In this document: piece after piece, positions 7,497 through 13,846 of the stretch
How positions within the stretch are numbered: the first letter of the stretch is position 1
How the letters are laid out: each line of letters begins with the position of its first letter
DNA from: Bacteroidota bacterium
GTDB taxonomy: Bacteria; Bacteroidota; Bacteroidia; Bacteroidales; UBA932
DNA: 13,846 bases
Direction: 5' to 3'
Assembly (NCBI GenBank): GCA_009778375.1
Contig: WRJW01000206.1
Location: forward strand, 1 to 13,846
Translations under genes and position numbers: made by a program
Notes under the pieces: generated by a model
What the model was told of the DNA's origin: nothing
Seen by the model: only the letters and a program-made list of their open reading frames with translations
Databases searched by the model: none

Positions 7497-8678
7497 ATGA
7501 AACAACCTTTTTGTTTTCTGCTTCTTTGTACTCTCCTTGCCTGCTGCACTCAGATGGATCAGATGGAGCAAATTGATTACTCGGTAATTAAATTCGAAAC
7601 CGCAGGGTATACCGACTTGGGAAAGTTTCACCCATTAATGGAAGATTACAAGGATTTTATCCCCTTTTTCGATAAGGGATTAGTTTGTAGAATTACCGCC
7701 ATCTCTTATCCTTCGGTAGATCCAAACGGCGTAGCTGTTGAAGTTTCCGGATGGGTATTCCATCCTGTAAACAGAAAGAGCCGAGGGGTTATAGAAGTCT
7801 TGCCCACCGCCCATATGATTAACGATGGGGGCATCTCCGACGAACTGTATGCCGTTCAAGGCATCCTCATGATGACGGGATATACGGTTATTGTACCCGA
7901 TTTCATAGGTACGGGTATTAGTAATGACCGCTCCATTCCTATGTTTATGGCCGAAAATACAGGCAGGGTGGCCTACGATATGCGTCGTGCCGCCGCCCGG
8001 TATCTTTGGGATGAGTTTAGGTATCTCCTGCCTTCCGAAACCATCATCATGGGGTACTCCTTAGGAGGATACGCGGCCTTAGCCATCCAAAAATATTACG
8101 AAACCCGTCATGCCAATACCATCAAAGTAAAAGAAGTATATGCCAGCGCCGGTCCTTATGATCTAATCGTTGCTTTTGATGCTTTTGCCAACACCGGATA
8201 TTCGGCATTTCCGGCTATTCCCAGCACCTTTCTCACCATCAAACACTACTATTTTGACTGTTTTGACCGCGAGTTTGATCTAACCAAGGTATTTAAAGGC
8301 GCACTACTCAACAACTATCAGGAGTGGTTTAGCGGAAAATATACGGAGGGATCGGTTCTTAGAATGCTTGGCACCGATATTCATACTTATATGCACGAAG
8401 ATTTTTTTAAACCTTTTGAAGCGCAAAATGAAACCCTGCAAAGCATTCGTCCTTATTTGAAAGAAAACTCTCTGATAGAAGGATGGCGCCCAAAGGCCCC
8501 CATCTACATGACCCATTCAAAAACAGATTCTTGTGTTCCTGTCGAATGTGCCGAGGCTGCGGTAAAAGAACTCCGCAAAGCAGGCGCTAATATTTCCTTT
8601 ACCATTTATCCGGGAGACCATTTTACCGTAGGTTATTTGTGGATTTTACGGAGTTTCCTCCACTTTATACTACCATGA
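7497..8678 (+). CDS. Lipoprotein alpha/beta-hydrolase, lipase-like, copy 3 (subtype B, divergent pocket)
   Basis: A 393-aa lipoprotein with signal peptide ending LLACC (Cys16/Cys17) followed by TQMDQME. Triad residues are Ser188 in GYSLGG, Asp344 in THSKTDSCVP and His375 in YPGDH. It belongs to subtype B (SRGVI, KHYYFD, GANIS) but is the most divergent near the active site. GGYAALAIQ replaces GGSAALATQ right after the nucleophile, ASAGPYDLIVAF replaces AGGGVYDLPxAF, AHMINDGGI replaces AHMDSEGGG, and FIGTGIS replaces LIGSGIS. This suggests a different substrate from its neighbours rather than loss of activity. Its stop codon overlaps the start of copy 4 as ATGA. Confidence 0.88.
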   Translation: MKQPFCFLLLCTLLACCTQMDQMEQIDYSVIKFETAGYTDLGKFHPLMEDYKDFIPFFDKGLVCRITAISYPSVDPNGVAVEVSGWVFHPVNRKSRGVIEVLPTAHMINDGGISDELYAVQGILMMTGYTVIVPDFIGTGISNDRSIPMFMAENTGRVAYDMRRAAARYLWDEFRYLLPSETIIMGYSLGGYAALAIQKYYETRHANTIKVKEVYASAGPYDLIVAFDAFANTGYSAFPAIPSTFLTIKHYYFDCFDREFDLTKVFKGALLNNYQEWFSGKYTEGSVLRMLGTDIHTYMHEDFFKPFEAQNETLQSIRPYLKENSLIEGWRPKAPIYMTHSKTDSCVPVECAEAAVKELRKAGANISFTIYPGDHFTVGYLWILRSFLHFILP

Positions 8679-9850
8679 AAAACATTTTTTATTTTTTACT
8701 CCTCAGCACAATTTTCGCCTGCTGTACGGCTATGGATCAGGTGGAGCGCATTGATTATTCGGTAATACAATGCAAAACAATTAGTTATTCGGAATTAGAC
8801 GAGTTTCACCCCATATTGGGAACCTATAAAGATTTTCTTCCTTTCTTAGACAAACAACTTGTTTTTAGCGTCGCCGCCATTTCGTACCACACGGTAGATC
8901 CCAACGGAGAGCCTGTCGAGGTTTCCGGATTGATTTTTCACCCCATCAATAGAAAAAGCCGAGGGGTCATTGACTTCCTGCCTACGGCGCACATGGACAG
9001 CGAAGGGGGGGGGACAGACAGGTTGTTGGCAGAAGAAGGGATTTTGATCTTAATGGGTTATACCGTTATTATGTCCGATTTGATTGGATCCGGAATAAGC
9101 AAGGATCGTCCCATTCCTTTTATGATAGCCGAAAATACGGGCAGGGTGGCCTACGATATGCGCTGCGCTGCCGCCCAATATCTTTGGGATGAGTTTCGGT
9201 ATGCCATGCCAAACGAAACCATCATTATGGGCTATTCTTTGGGAGGATCAGCCGCTTTGGCTACCCAAAAATATTATGAAACATATCACTCCAATACCAT
9301 TAAAGTAAAGGAGGTGTACGCCAGTAGCGGCGCTTATGATCTGCAAACTGCTTTTGAGGTTTTTGCCAAAACCGGTTATTCTAATTACCCTGCCATCCCA
9401 AACATCATTCTTGGTTTTAAACACTATTATTTTGATTGCCGCGGGAGCGATTTGGATCTTGGACTCATTTTTACCGGAGATTTATTACAGAATTACCAAG
9501 AATGGTACAGCGGCAAATACTTTTGGTCCGAGATTCTGCAGATGCTGGGTACCGATTTACACGCTTATTTACATCCGGACTTTTTTAAACCTGTGGAAGA
9601 GCAAAATGAGGCATTACAGAGTCTCATTCCCTACCTTAAAGAGAATTCCCTGACAGAAGGGTGGTGCCCTAAAGCTCCCATTTATATGACTCATGCAAAA
9701 ACAGATACATACGTCCCTATTGAGTGTGCAGAGTTGGCAGTAAAGAATTTTCGCAGAGCCGGAGCCAATATCTCTTTTATCAGTTACCCGGGAGATCATC
9801 TTACCGTTGGCTATCTCTGGTTTGTCAGGAATATTTTCCATTTTTTCTAA
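8675..9850 (+). CDS. Lipoprotein alpha/beta-hydrolase, lipase-like, copy 4 (subtype B)
   Basis: A 391-aa lipoprotein. The ATG at 8675 is chosen over one 12 codons upstream because it gives the MKNIFYF signal peptide that aligns with the other copies and overlaps the previous stop (ATGA). The signal ends IFACC, then TAMDQVE. The triad is Ser188 (GYSLGG), Asp344 (THAKTDTYVP) and His375 (YPGDH). It shares AHMDSEGGGTD and DLIGSGIS with copy 2, but ASSGAYDL places it with copy 3 behind the nucleophile strand. One oddity is Cys instead of Arg in the conserved YDMRRAA helix (YDMRCAA). Copy 5 begins 4 nt after its stop. Confidence 0.88.
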   Translation: MKNIFYFLLLSTIFACCTAMDQVERIDYSVIQCKTISYSELDEFHPILGTYKDFLPFLDKQLVFSVAAISYHTVDPNGEPVEVSGLIFHPINRKSRGVIDFLPTAHMDSEGGGTDRLLAEEGILILMGYTVIMSDLIGSGISKDRPIPFMIAENTGRVAYDMRCAAAQYLWDEFRYAMPNETIIMGYSLGGSAALATQKYYETYHSNTIKVKEVYASSGAYDLQTAFEVFAKTGYSNYPAIPNIILGFKHYYFDCRGSDLDLGLIFTGDLLQNYQEWYSGKYFWSEILQMLGTDLHAYLHPDFFKPVEEQNEALQSLIPYLKENSLTEGWCPKAPIYMTHAKTDTYVPIECAELAVKNFRRAGANISFISYPGDHLTVGYLWFVRNIFHFF

Positions 9851-9854
9851 TATT

Positions 9855-11021
9855 ATGAAACATATTTTTTCTTTACCGCTTTTGTGCACGCTCCTTGTCT
9901 GCTGTACGACTATGGATCAGATGGAGCCCATCCCTTACAAGGTGTTCAAATATGAGGTTGCCGATTTTTCTTCGTTCTCAAAACTTGAACTCAACGATAT
10001 GACTCTTTCTGATTACGACTATCTGTTTTTCTTTCTGGATAAAAGCATAACCTTTTGTATGGCTGCCATCGAATATACAACGATAGATCCATTTGGCAAT
10101 CCTATTCAGGCCTCCGGCTTAGTGTATCACCCCCTAAACAGGCAAAGCAAGGGGGTTATTGAGGTGATGCCCATGGCCCATTTGGAAACAAACGGACCCA
10201 GCGAGGATTTTTTGGCTGTTGAAGGCCTGCCGATCTTTCAAGGTTATACCGTTATTATTCCTGACCTCCTCGGCTTTGGGGTGAGCAGAGGAACAAGACC
10301 CCCCTTTCTTATGAGAGAGAATACCGGCAGGGTTACCTACGATATGCGTCGGGCTGCTGCTCAGTATTTATGGGATCAATTCCAGTACCAACTCCCTTCA
10401 GAAACGATTATTGGCGGCTATTCGCTGGGGGGATCCGCCGCCTTAGCCGTCCAAAAATACTATGAAACGTATCACTCTAATAGTGTAAAAATCAAAGAAG
10501 TATTTGCAGGAGGCGGGGCTTTTGATCTGCCGGCAGCCTTTGAGGCCTTTGCCAAAACCGGATACTCAAACTTTTCTGCCATCCCGCATACTATTTTTGC
10601 TTTTGATTATTATTATAATCTTCACTTAGACTTTTCTCAAATCTTTGTGGCTGATCCGCCCTTAAACAGCGACAGTTGGTTTAACGGAGTATACAGTACC
10701 GATAAAATTGAAAAACTTGGCGAGGATATCCATGGTTATATGCATCCCGACTTCTTCAAACCTTTTGACCAGCAAAACGAGGAGATGAAAAAACTCCACC
10801 CATGCCTTGTGCTCAACTCTGTATCAGAAGGATGGAAGCCTAAAGCGCCTATTCATATATATCATTGTTATACAGATACTTATGTACCTTACGAGTGTGC
10901 ACAAGCGCTTGTAACAAAGTTGCGCAAGGTCGGCGGAAATGTTTCATTCACCAGTTATCTTGGGGATCATCTTACGGTCGGTTATACTTTTATTCTGCGC
11001 ATGCTCCTTTACCTTTCTTAA
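9855..11021 (+). CDS. Lipoprotein alpha/beta-hydrolase, lipase-like, copy 5 (subtype A)
   Basis: A 388-aa lipoprotein; the ATG at 9855 restores the MKHIFSLPLL signal and the 4-nt spacing, while a start 16 codons earlier would lie inside copy 4. The signal ends LLVCC followed by TTMDQME. The triad is Ser190 in GGYSLGG (Gly instead of Met two residues before Tyr), Asp341 in YHCYTDTYVP and His372 in YLGDH, where Leu replaces the Pro of the other copies. It has subtype A marks shared with copy 1: YHPLNR, SKGVI, MPMAHL, IIPDLLG, AFDYYY and HGYMHPDFF. The lid region after AHL is shorter and lacks the Gly run. Its TAA shares a TTAA with the stop of the convergent PHP gene. Confidence 0.88.
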   Translation: MKHIFSLPLLCTLLVCCTTMDQMEPIPYKVFKYEVADFSSFSKLELNDMTLSDYDYLFFFLDKSITFCMAAIEYTTIDPFGNPIQASGLVYHPLNRQSKGVIEVMPMAHLETNGPSEDFLAVEGLPIFQGYTVIIPDLLGFGVSRGTRPPFLMRENTGRVTYDMRRAAAQYLWDQFQYQLPSETIIGGYSLGGSAALAVQKYYETYHSNSVKIKEVFAGGGAFDLPAAFEAFAKTGYSNFSAIPHTIFAFDYYYNLHLDFSQIFVADPPLNSDSWFNGVYSTDKIEKLGEDIHGYMHPDFFKPFDQQNEEMKKLHPCLVLNSVSEGWKPKAPIHIYHCYTDTYVPYECAQALVTKLRKVGGNVSFTSYLGDHLTVGYTFILRMLLYLS

Positions 11022-12100
11022 ATCTTTATGGTATAGTCCATTCCTCTATTAGGTTGTACTAACAGATTTTCTATGCTGAAGTTCATGTCGCCGCCCTGTA
11101 TGCCTTCTTGCAACCTTACCGTAACCGTTTGCTCTCCTTTAGGTTGTATAGTATATTCTCTAAAATAAACCAATCGGGTATCGTGTGCCGTCTTTTTTAG
11201 ATGAAACACAAAATCCGAATTGTTGGTAAAGGTAACGCGCACAGAAGCATTATTTACCTTTACGATTTTAATATCCAACGCCTGCTCAAATAATGCTTTG
11301 AGATAGCGTTCTTCGCCGATTAGCCGTTCGCCGCAATAAACTGCGGTACGTCTCTCGCGTAAGGCTTCCTTAACCCCCTGTGTACTCACATCCCGCGCAA
11401 AAACCAAAGTCATGGTACGATGCGCGCCTTTGTCAAAGTTATATTGTGCCTGAATGGGATCATGTACATCCGAATTTCCCAACATAGTCAACTTCTTGTC
11501 TAAGCACCATTGATGAGCCTCCGGAAAATACTCCTCCCCATTGACCACTTCTATCCCCATCATCATCCCTTGTTCCAACAGTCTGGTGTGTTCGGGAAAC
11601 CAAAGCGTAGTGTCCGGTTGCTGCGCATCCCAGCCGGGATGGTTCCAAAAAATAAAAGCATCCTGTTTTTGGGCTGCACGAAAAGCATCCATATAATCCG
11701 GTTGATCTAACTCATCGGAATCGGTCAAAAAGAGGGCATTATGGTGTCCGGGAGGCATGGCGCGGGTAATTTCGCTACCTTTAATCAACAAAATACCCGC
11801 CGCTTTTGCTACAGGCTCTGCCAATTCAAACGAACGATTGTGAGAAGCCTTTATATCTCCGGCATGAGGCCTGTATTCAATATGATCGGTAATCGATACG
11901 GCATCCAATCCTTCTCGATAGGCTTCGGCAATCCGCACCGCAGGCCAAACGTTCCCGTCCGAAAAAACTGTATGGATATGAAAATCACATTTCAGGGTAA
12001 CATAACCCGGAAGATTGGGGATATCAATCTTTCCCCGAACCTGAGCCGCTGCCTGCAGGAGTACCCCTACCGCAAGCATACATAAAAAAGTACGTTTCAT
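11018..12100 (-). CDS. Secreted PHP-domain phosphoesterase, Sb-PDE-like
   Basis: A 360-aa protein with a Sec signal peptide (residues 1-19, cleavage likely after AAA before Gln20) and no lipobox, so periplasmic or secreted. The PHP domain spans about residues 33-260 and keeps the metal ligands: H41 and H43 (DFHIHT), D72-H73 (ITDH), E110 (GSEITR), H154 (WNHPGW), and D211 and H213 (GNSDVH). GHHNALF at 118-124 is typical of this secreted branch. The last 100 residues look like a beta-sandwich with N-x-S-D-F-V-F and TVRLQEG patterns. The architecture matches the Bacteroidota proteins named after the Sphingobium phosphodiesterase Sb-PDE; I recall this from family knowledge, and the physiological phosphodiester is unknown. 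It converges with hydrolase copy 5 and diverges from the DUF3795 gene. Confidence 0.85.
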   Translation of the reverse strand: MKRTFLCMLAVGVLLQAAAQVRGKIDIPNLPGYVTLKCDFHIHTVFSDGNVWPAVRIAEAYREGLDAVSITDHIEYRPHAGDIKASHNRSFELAEPVAKAAGILLIKGSEITRAMPPGHHNALFLTDSDELDQPDYMDAFRAAQKQDAFIFWNHPGWDAQQPDTTLWFPEHTRLLEQGMMMGIEVVNGEEYFPEAHQWCLDKKLTMLGNSDVHDPIQAQYNFDKGAHRTMTLVFARDVSTQGVKEALRERRTAVYCGERLIGEERYLKALFEQALDIKIVKVNNASVRVTFTNNSDFVFHLKKTAHDTRLVYFREYTIQPKGEQTVTVRLQEGIQGGDMNFSIENLLVQPNRGMDYTIKI

Positions 12101-12121
12101 GGTATTTAGTATTGTTTAGGA

Positions 12122-12129
12122 CAAAGATA
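12122..12129 (-). promoter_or_regulatory. -7 element for the secreted PHP gene
   Basis: The minus strand reads TATCTTTG here, a full TAnnTTTG match, 21 nt before the ATG at 12100. No clear TTTG -33 half was seen at the expected distance. Confidence 0.5.
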
Positions 12130-12151
12130 GCTATTGTTTGAAAAAAAAGGG

Positions 12152-12159
12152 TACATTTG
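12152..12159 (+). promoter_or_regulatory. -7 element for the DUF3795 gene
   Basis: TACATTTG fits TAnnTTTG exactly and lies 24 nt before the ATG at 12184. The possible TTG start at 12157 falls inside this element, which argues against using it as the start. The -33 half is not clear. Confidence 0.5.
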
Positions 12160-12183
12160 CCCATACTTACTAAAAAAACACCC

Positions 12184-12516
12184 ATGAACCCATTGACTGC
12201 CTATTGCGGCATTGACTGCGAACATTGCGATGCATACATCGCTACTGCGAGTAACAACAACACTTTACGGGAAGAAATTGCTAAAAAATGGAGCGAAATG
12301 TTCCACGCGGAGATTTCGGCCGACTCCATTAACTGCACCGGTTGTCGTATTGACGGTGCCAAAATTGGCCATTGCTCCGAATGTGAAATTCGCACATGCG
12401 CCCAAACAAAAAACTTTAATACCTGCGGCGACTGCCCGGAGTTAACCACCTGCCCAACCATCGGTCATATCCTCCAGCAAGTTCCCGGAGCAAAAGAGCG
12501 GCTATTAGAACAGTAA
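12184..12516 (+). CDS. Cysteine-rich DUF3795 family protein
   Basis: A 110-aa protein from the ATG at 12184; a TTG nine codons upstream is in frame but lies within the -7 promoter element. Eleven cysteines form the pattern typical of DUF3795: YCGIDCEHCDAY at 7-18 (C8, C12, C15), then C51, C54, C64, C67, C72, C81, C84 and C90, several as C-x2-C pairs. This spacing suggests binding of zinc or an iron-sulfur cluster, but no function is established for the family to my knowledge. There is no signal peptide or membrane segment, so it is cytoplasmic. It is a single-gene unit convergent with the AAA ATPase, ending 12 nt from it. Confidence 0.87.
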   Translation: MNPLTAYCGIDCEHCDAYIATASNNNTLREEIAKKWSEMFHAEISADSINCTGCRIDGAKIGHCSECEIRTCAQTKNFNTCGDCPELTTCPTIGHILQQVPGAKERLLEQ

Positions 12517-12528
12517 TTCCCCGCTCTT

Positions 12529-13653
12529 CTATAAGAGGAAGTCCATATAATTTGTTCGATCTACTGCATGAAAGTGATGATCGGGGTAGACCGCAGTAAA
12601 AGCCAAAGGAAGTTTGGGTCTGCCTGATTGATTCCATCTGATAGCGTATGCTGCTAAAATTCCGTCTGTTTCTTCAATAAGGTCAATCTTTTGACGCTGA
12701 AAAGTCCGCCAAAAAAAGGTATTGGCAAAGCGCCTCCTGTAATGGTTTGCCTTTAGTCGTTCGCTCACAAAGTAGTTTTCCCATAAAGCACCGGCGTCCT
12801 GTCGTAAATTCAACGGAGCAAAGTTTTGCAGGATGGCATTGCGAATACCATTGTCGTAAAAATAGATCTTTTTAACTTTTTTAACCTCGTTTCCCCGATG
12901 GAGGCTAAAAGTTCCTATCTTAAAAATGACAAAACACTGTTCGAGCAACCAAATGTAACGCTCCACCGTTTTACAGTCAGCTTTTATGGTTTGGGCCAAT
13001 TGATGATACGAAACCTCGCTCCCAATTTGCAACGCCAGGCTTATTAGTAATGCTTCTAACTGCTGAGGTTTGCGTATATCCATACACGCCAGCACGTCGT
13101 TGTACAGATGGCTTCCTGAAAGGCTTAACAGACATGATTTTTCCTGGCCAAACAACTGAATTACACGCGGATAACTACCAAAAATCAAACGTTTTTCAAG
13201 AGACTGCTGTTCGGACAACCTGTTAAAGGTAACGGCTAATTCTTTTAACGACAAAGGATACAGATGATAGGCAAAAACACGTCCGGTAAGGGGTTCGCTA
13301 ACCTTACCGACAATATCCATTGACGAAGATCCCGCAACAAGTAATTGAATATCAGGCCATGTATCTACAATAAGTTTTAAAGCCTGACCTATGTTCTTTA
13401 CTCCTTGGGCTTCGTCTATCAACACTAATTTGTGCGCTCCAATCAAGCTACGCAATTTTTGAATATTTGCATCCGTCAAAAGTGCGCGCACCTCCGGTTC
13501 ATTGCAATTAAGTATTTGTACAGGCACTGTAGCAGCGGAAGCAATTTGGTTGAGCAAAGTTGTCTTGCCAGATTGTCGGGGGCCGTTCACCATAATGGCC
13601 TTCCCCTTGAAAAATTGCTGCTCAATCACCGTTTGAAGTTCTCTTTGCACCAT
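12529..13653 (-). CDS. AAA_14/DUF4143 ATP-binding protein
   Basis: A 374-aa cytoplasmic protein of the ATPase family common in Bacteroidota, with an N-terminal AAA_14 domain and a C-terminal DUF4143 domain. Walker A is GPRQSGKTT at 24-32, Walker B is LVLIDEA with D80 and E81, LLVAGSSS at 104-111 is the sensor strand, and LTGRVFAYHLYPLSLKEL follows at 122 onward. A winged-helix-like stretch (SEVSYHQLAQTIKADCKTVERYI) links to the C-terminal PD-(D/E)xK-like fold. There the acid KIDLIEE is present, but the usual E-x-K strand (AYEFKWN type) reads AYAIRWN, so both nuclease residues appear lost. The biological role of the family is unclear. Bounded by AT-rich DNA upstream, it may be a late arrival. 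Confidence 0.87.
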   Translation of the reverse strand: MVQRELQTVIEQQFFKGKAIMVNGPRQSGKTTLLNQIASAATVPVQILNCNEPEVRALLTDANIQKLRSLIGAHKLVLIDEAQGVKNIGQALKLIVDTWPDIQLLVAGSSSMDIVGKVSEPLTGRVFAYHLYPLSLKELAVTFNRLSEQQSLEKRLIFGSYPRVIQLFGQEKSCLLSLSGSHLYNDVLACMDIRKPQQLEALLISLALQIGSEVSYHQLAQTIKADCKTVERYIWLLEQCFVIFKIGTFSLHRGNEVKKVKKIYFYDNGIRNAILQNFAPLNLRQDAGALWENYFVSERLKANHYRRRFANTFFWRTFQRQKIDLIEETDGILAAYAIRWNQSGRPKLPLAFTAVYPDHHFHAVDRTNYMDFLL

Positions 13654-13667
13654 AAAACTATTTTCTG

Positions 13668-13700
13668 CAAATCTATAAAATTTTTTGGATTACGAACAAA
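13668..13700 (-). promoter_or_regulatory. Promoter of the AAA_14/DUF4143 gene
   Basis: On the minus strand TTTG (13700-13697) is followed after 21 nt by TAGATTTG (13675-13668), matching TTTG / TAnnTTTG with accepted spacing. This gives a very short leader before the ATG at 13653. A second exact -7 match, TAAATTTG at 13697-13704, could give a longer leader instead. Confidence 0.6.
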
Positions 13701-13704
13701 TTTA

Positions 13705-13846
13705 TTTATTATATTTTTAGATTAAAATCGTAAAATTTAATATTTTTTTTGTATTAACACCATTTTTCAACTCCATCAGAACACCCTTTCTTTTTTAGTT
13801 TTTACTATTTTTTTGTTCATAATTCTGTTACAAACCCTGTATTTTG
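13705..13846. other. AT-rich noncoding stretch at window end
   Basis: I see no credible gene here; frames are under 20 codons and low in complexity. The run is rich in T tracts on the plus strand. A TATTTTG at the last bases resembles the end of a -7 element for a gene beyond the window, but it is one base short of the consensus. Confidence 0.4.

Larger units (their letters stand above)
3966..11021 (+). repeat. Five-member tandem paralog array of lipoprotein hydrolases
   Basis: Copies at 3966, 6315, 7497, 8675 and 9855 align over their whole length. Shared blocks include ENTGRV.YDM, GYSLGG.AAL and HPDFF.P. Short nucleotide runs are also nearly identical, for example the GGCAGGGTGGCCTACGATAT block of copies 3 and 4. 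Copy 1 is separated from the others by the PHP gene and the small-protein region. Confidence 0.9.

Noticed and set aside
3966..11021. Polysaccharide utilisation locus
   Set aside because: No SusC/SusD pair, glycoside hydrolase, sulfatase or hybrid two-component/ECF regulator is present; the array consists of alpha/beta-hydrolases only.
12157..12183. TTG start extending the DUF3795 protein by nine residues
   Set aside because: The TTG is part of the TACATTTG -7 element, and the added residues are outside the conserved YCGIDC start of the family.
12524..12537. CTCTT-CTAT-AAGAG hairpin between DUF3795 and the ATPase gene as a bidirectional terminator
   Set aside because: The stem is only five pairs with A/T content and no T run follows on either strand, so termination cannot be supported.
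13705..13846. Short minus-strand peptide frames in the AT-rich end region
   Set aside because: Frames of 14-19 codons of low complexity, rich in Lys, Asn and Ile, are expected by chance in such AT-rich DNA.

Overview
The window looks like chromosomal DNA of a Bacteroidota member, most likely Bacteroidales. The evidence is the cdaA, plsY and mutS2 proteins, which read like Bacteroidota versions, the many short-signal lipoproteins with a late Cys, the absence of Shine-Dalgarno motifs, and several TAnnTTTG-type -7 promoter elements, the form described for Bacteroides. No tRNA, rRNA, IS element or CRISPR array was seen.

Layout. Positions 1-3514 hold housekeeping genes: the 3' end of a c-di-AMP synthase (cdaA), the convergent acyl-phosphate G3P acyltransferase gene plsY, and the divergent mutS2. 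From 3539 to 5956 runs a tight forward cluster: a small NTF2-like lipoprotein, a lipoprotein alpha/beta-hydrolase (copy 1), and a cytoplasmic PHP phosphatase that starts on an ATGA overlap. The apparent gap 5957-6314 is not empty. It carries two tandem tiny hydrophobic reading frames on the minus strand (37 and 28 aa) and back-to-back promoter elements. From 6315 to 11021 four more paralogous lipoprotein hydrolases (copies 2-5) follow head to tail with gaps of 6 and 4 nt and one ATGA overlap, almost certainly one operon. A secreted PHP/Sb-PDE-like phosphoesterase (11018-12100, minus) converges on copy 5, and their stop codons share one TTAA. The right end holds a Cys-rich DUF3795 protein (plus strand), an AAA_14/DUF4143 ATPase (minus strand), and about 190 nt of AT-rich DNA upstream of the ATPase.

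The unusual part is the five-copy array of secreted lipase-like lipoproteins. All five keep a Ser-Asp-His triad and an invariant Cys17 lipidation site. By sequence signature they fall into two subtypes ordered A-(PHP)-B-B-B-A. The array is flanked by two PHP phosphoesterases, one without and one with a signal peptide. No SusC/SusD pair, transporter or regulator is present, so it is not an ordinary polysaccharide utilisation locus. A role in breaking down extracellular esters, lipids or phosphodiesters is an inference. All calls come from reading the sequence; no database search was run.
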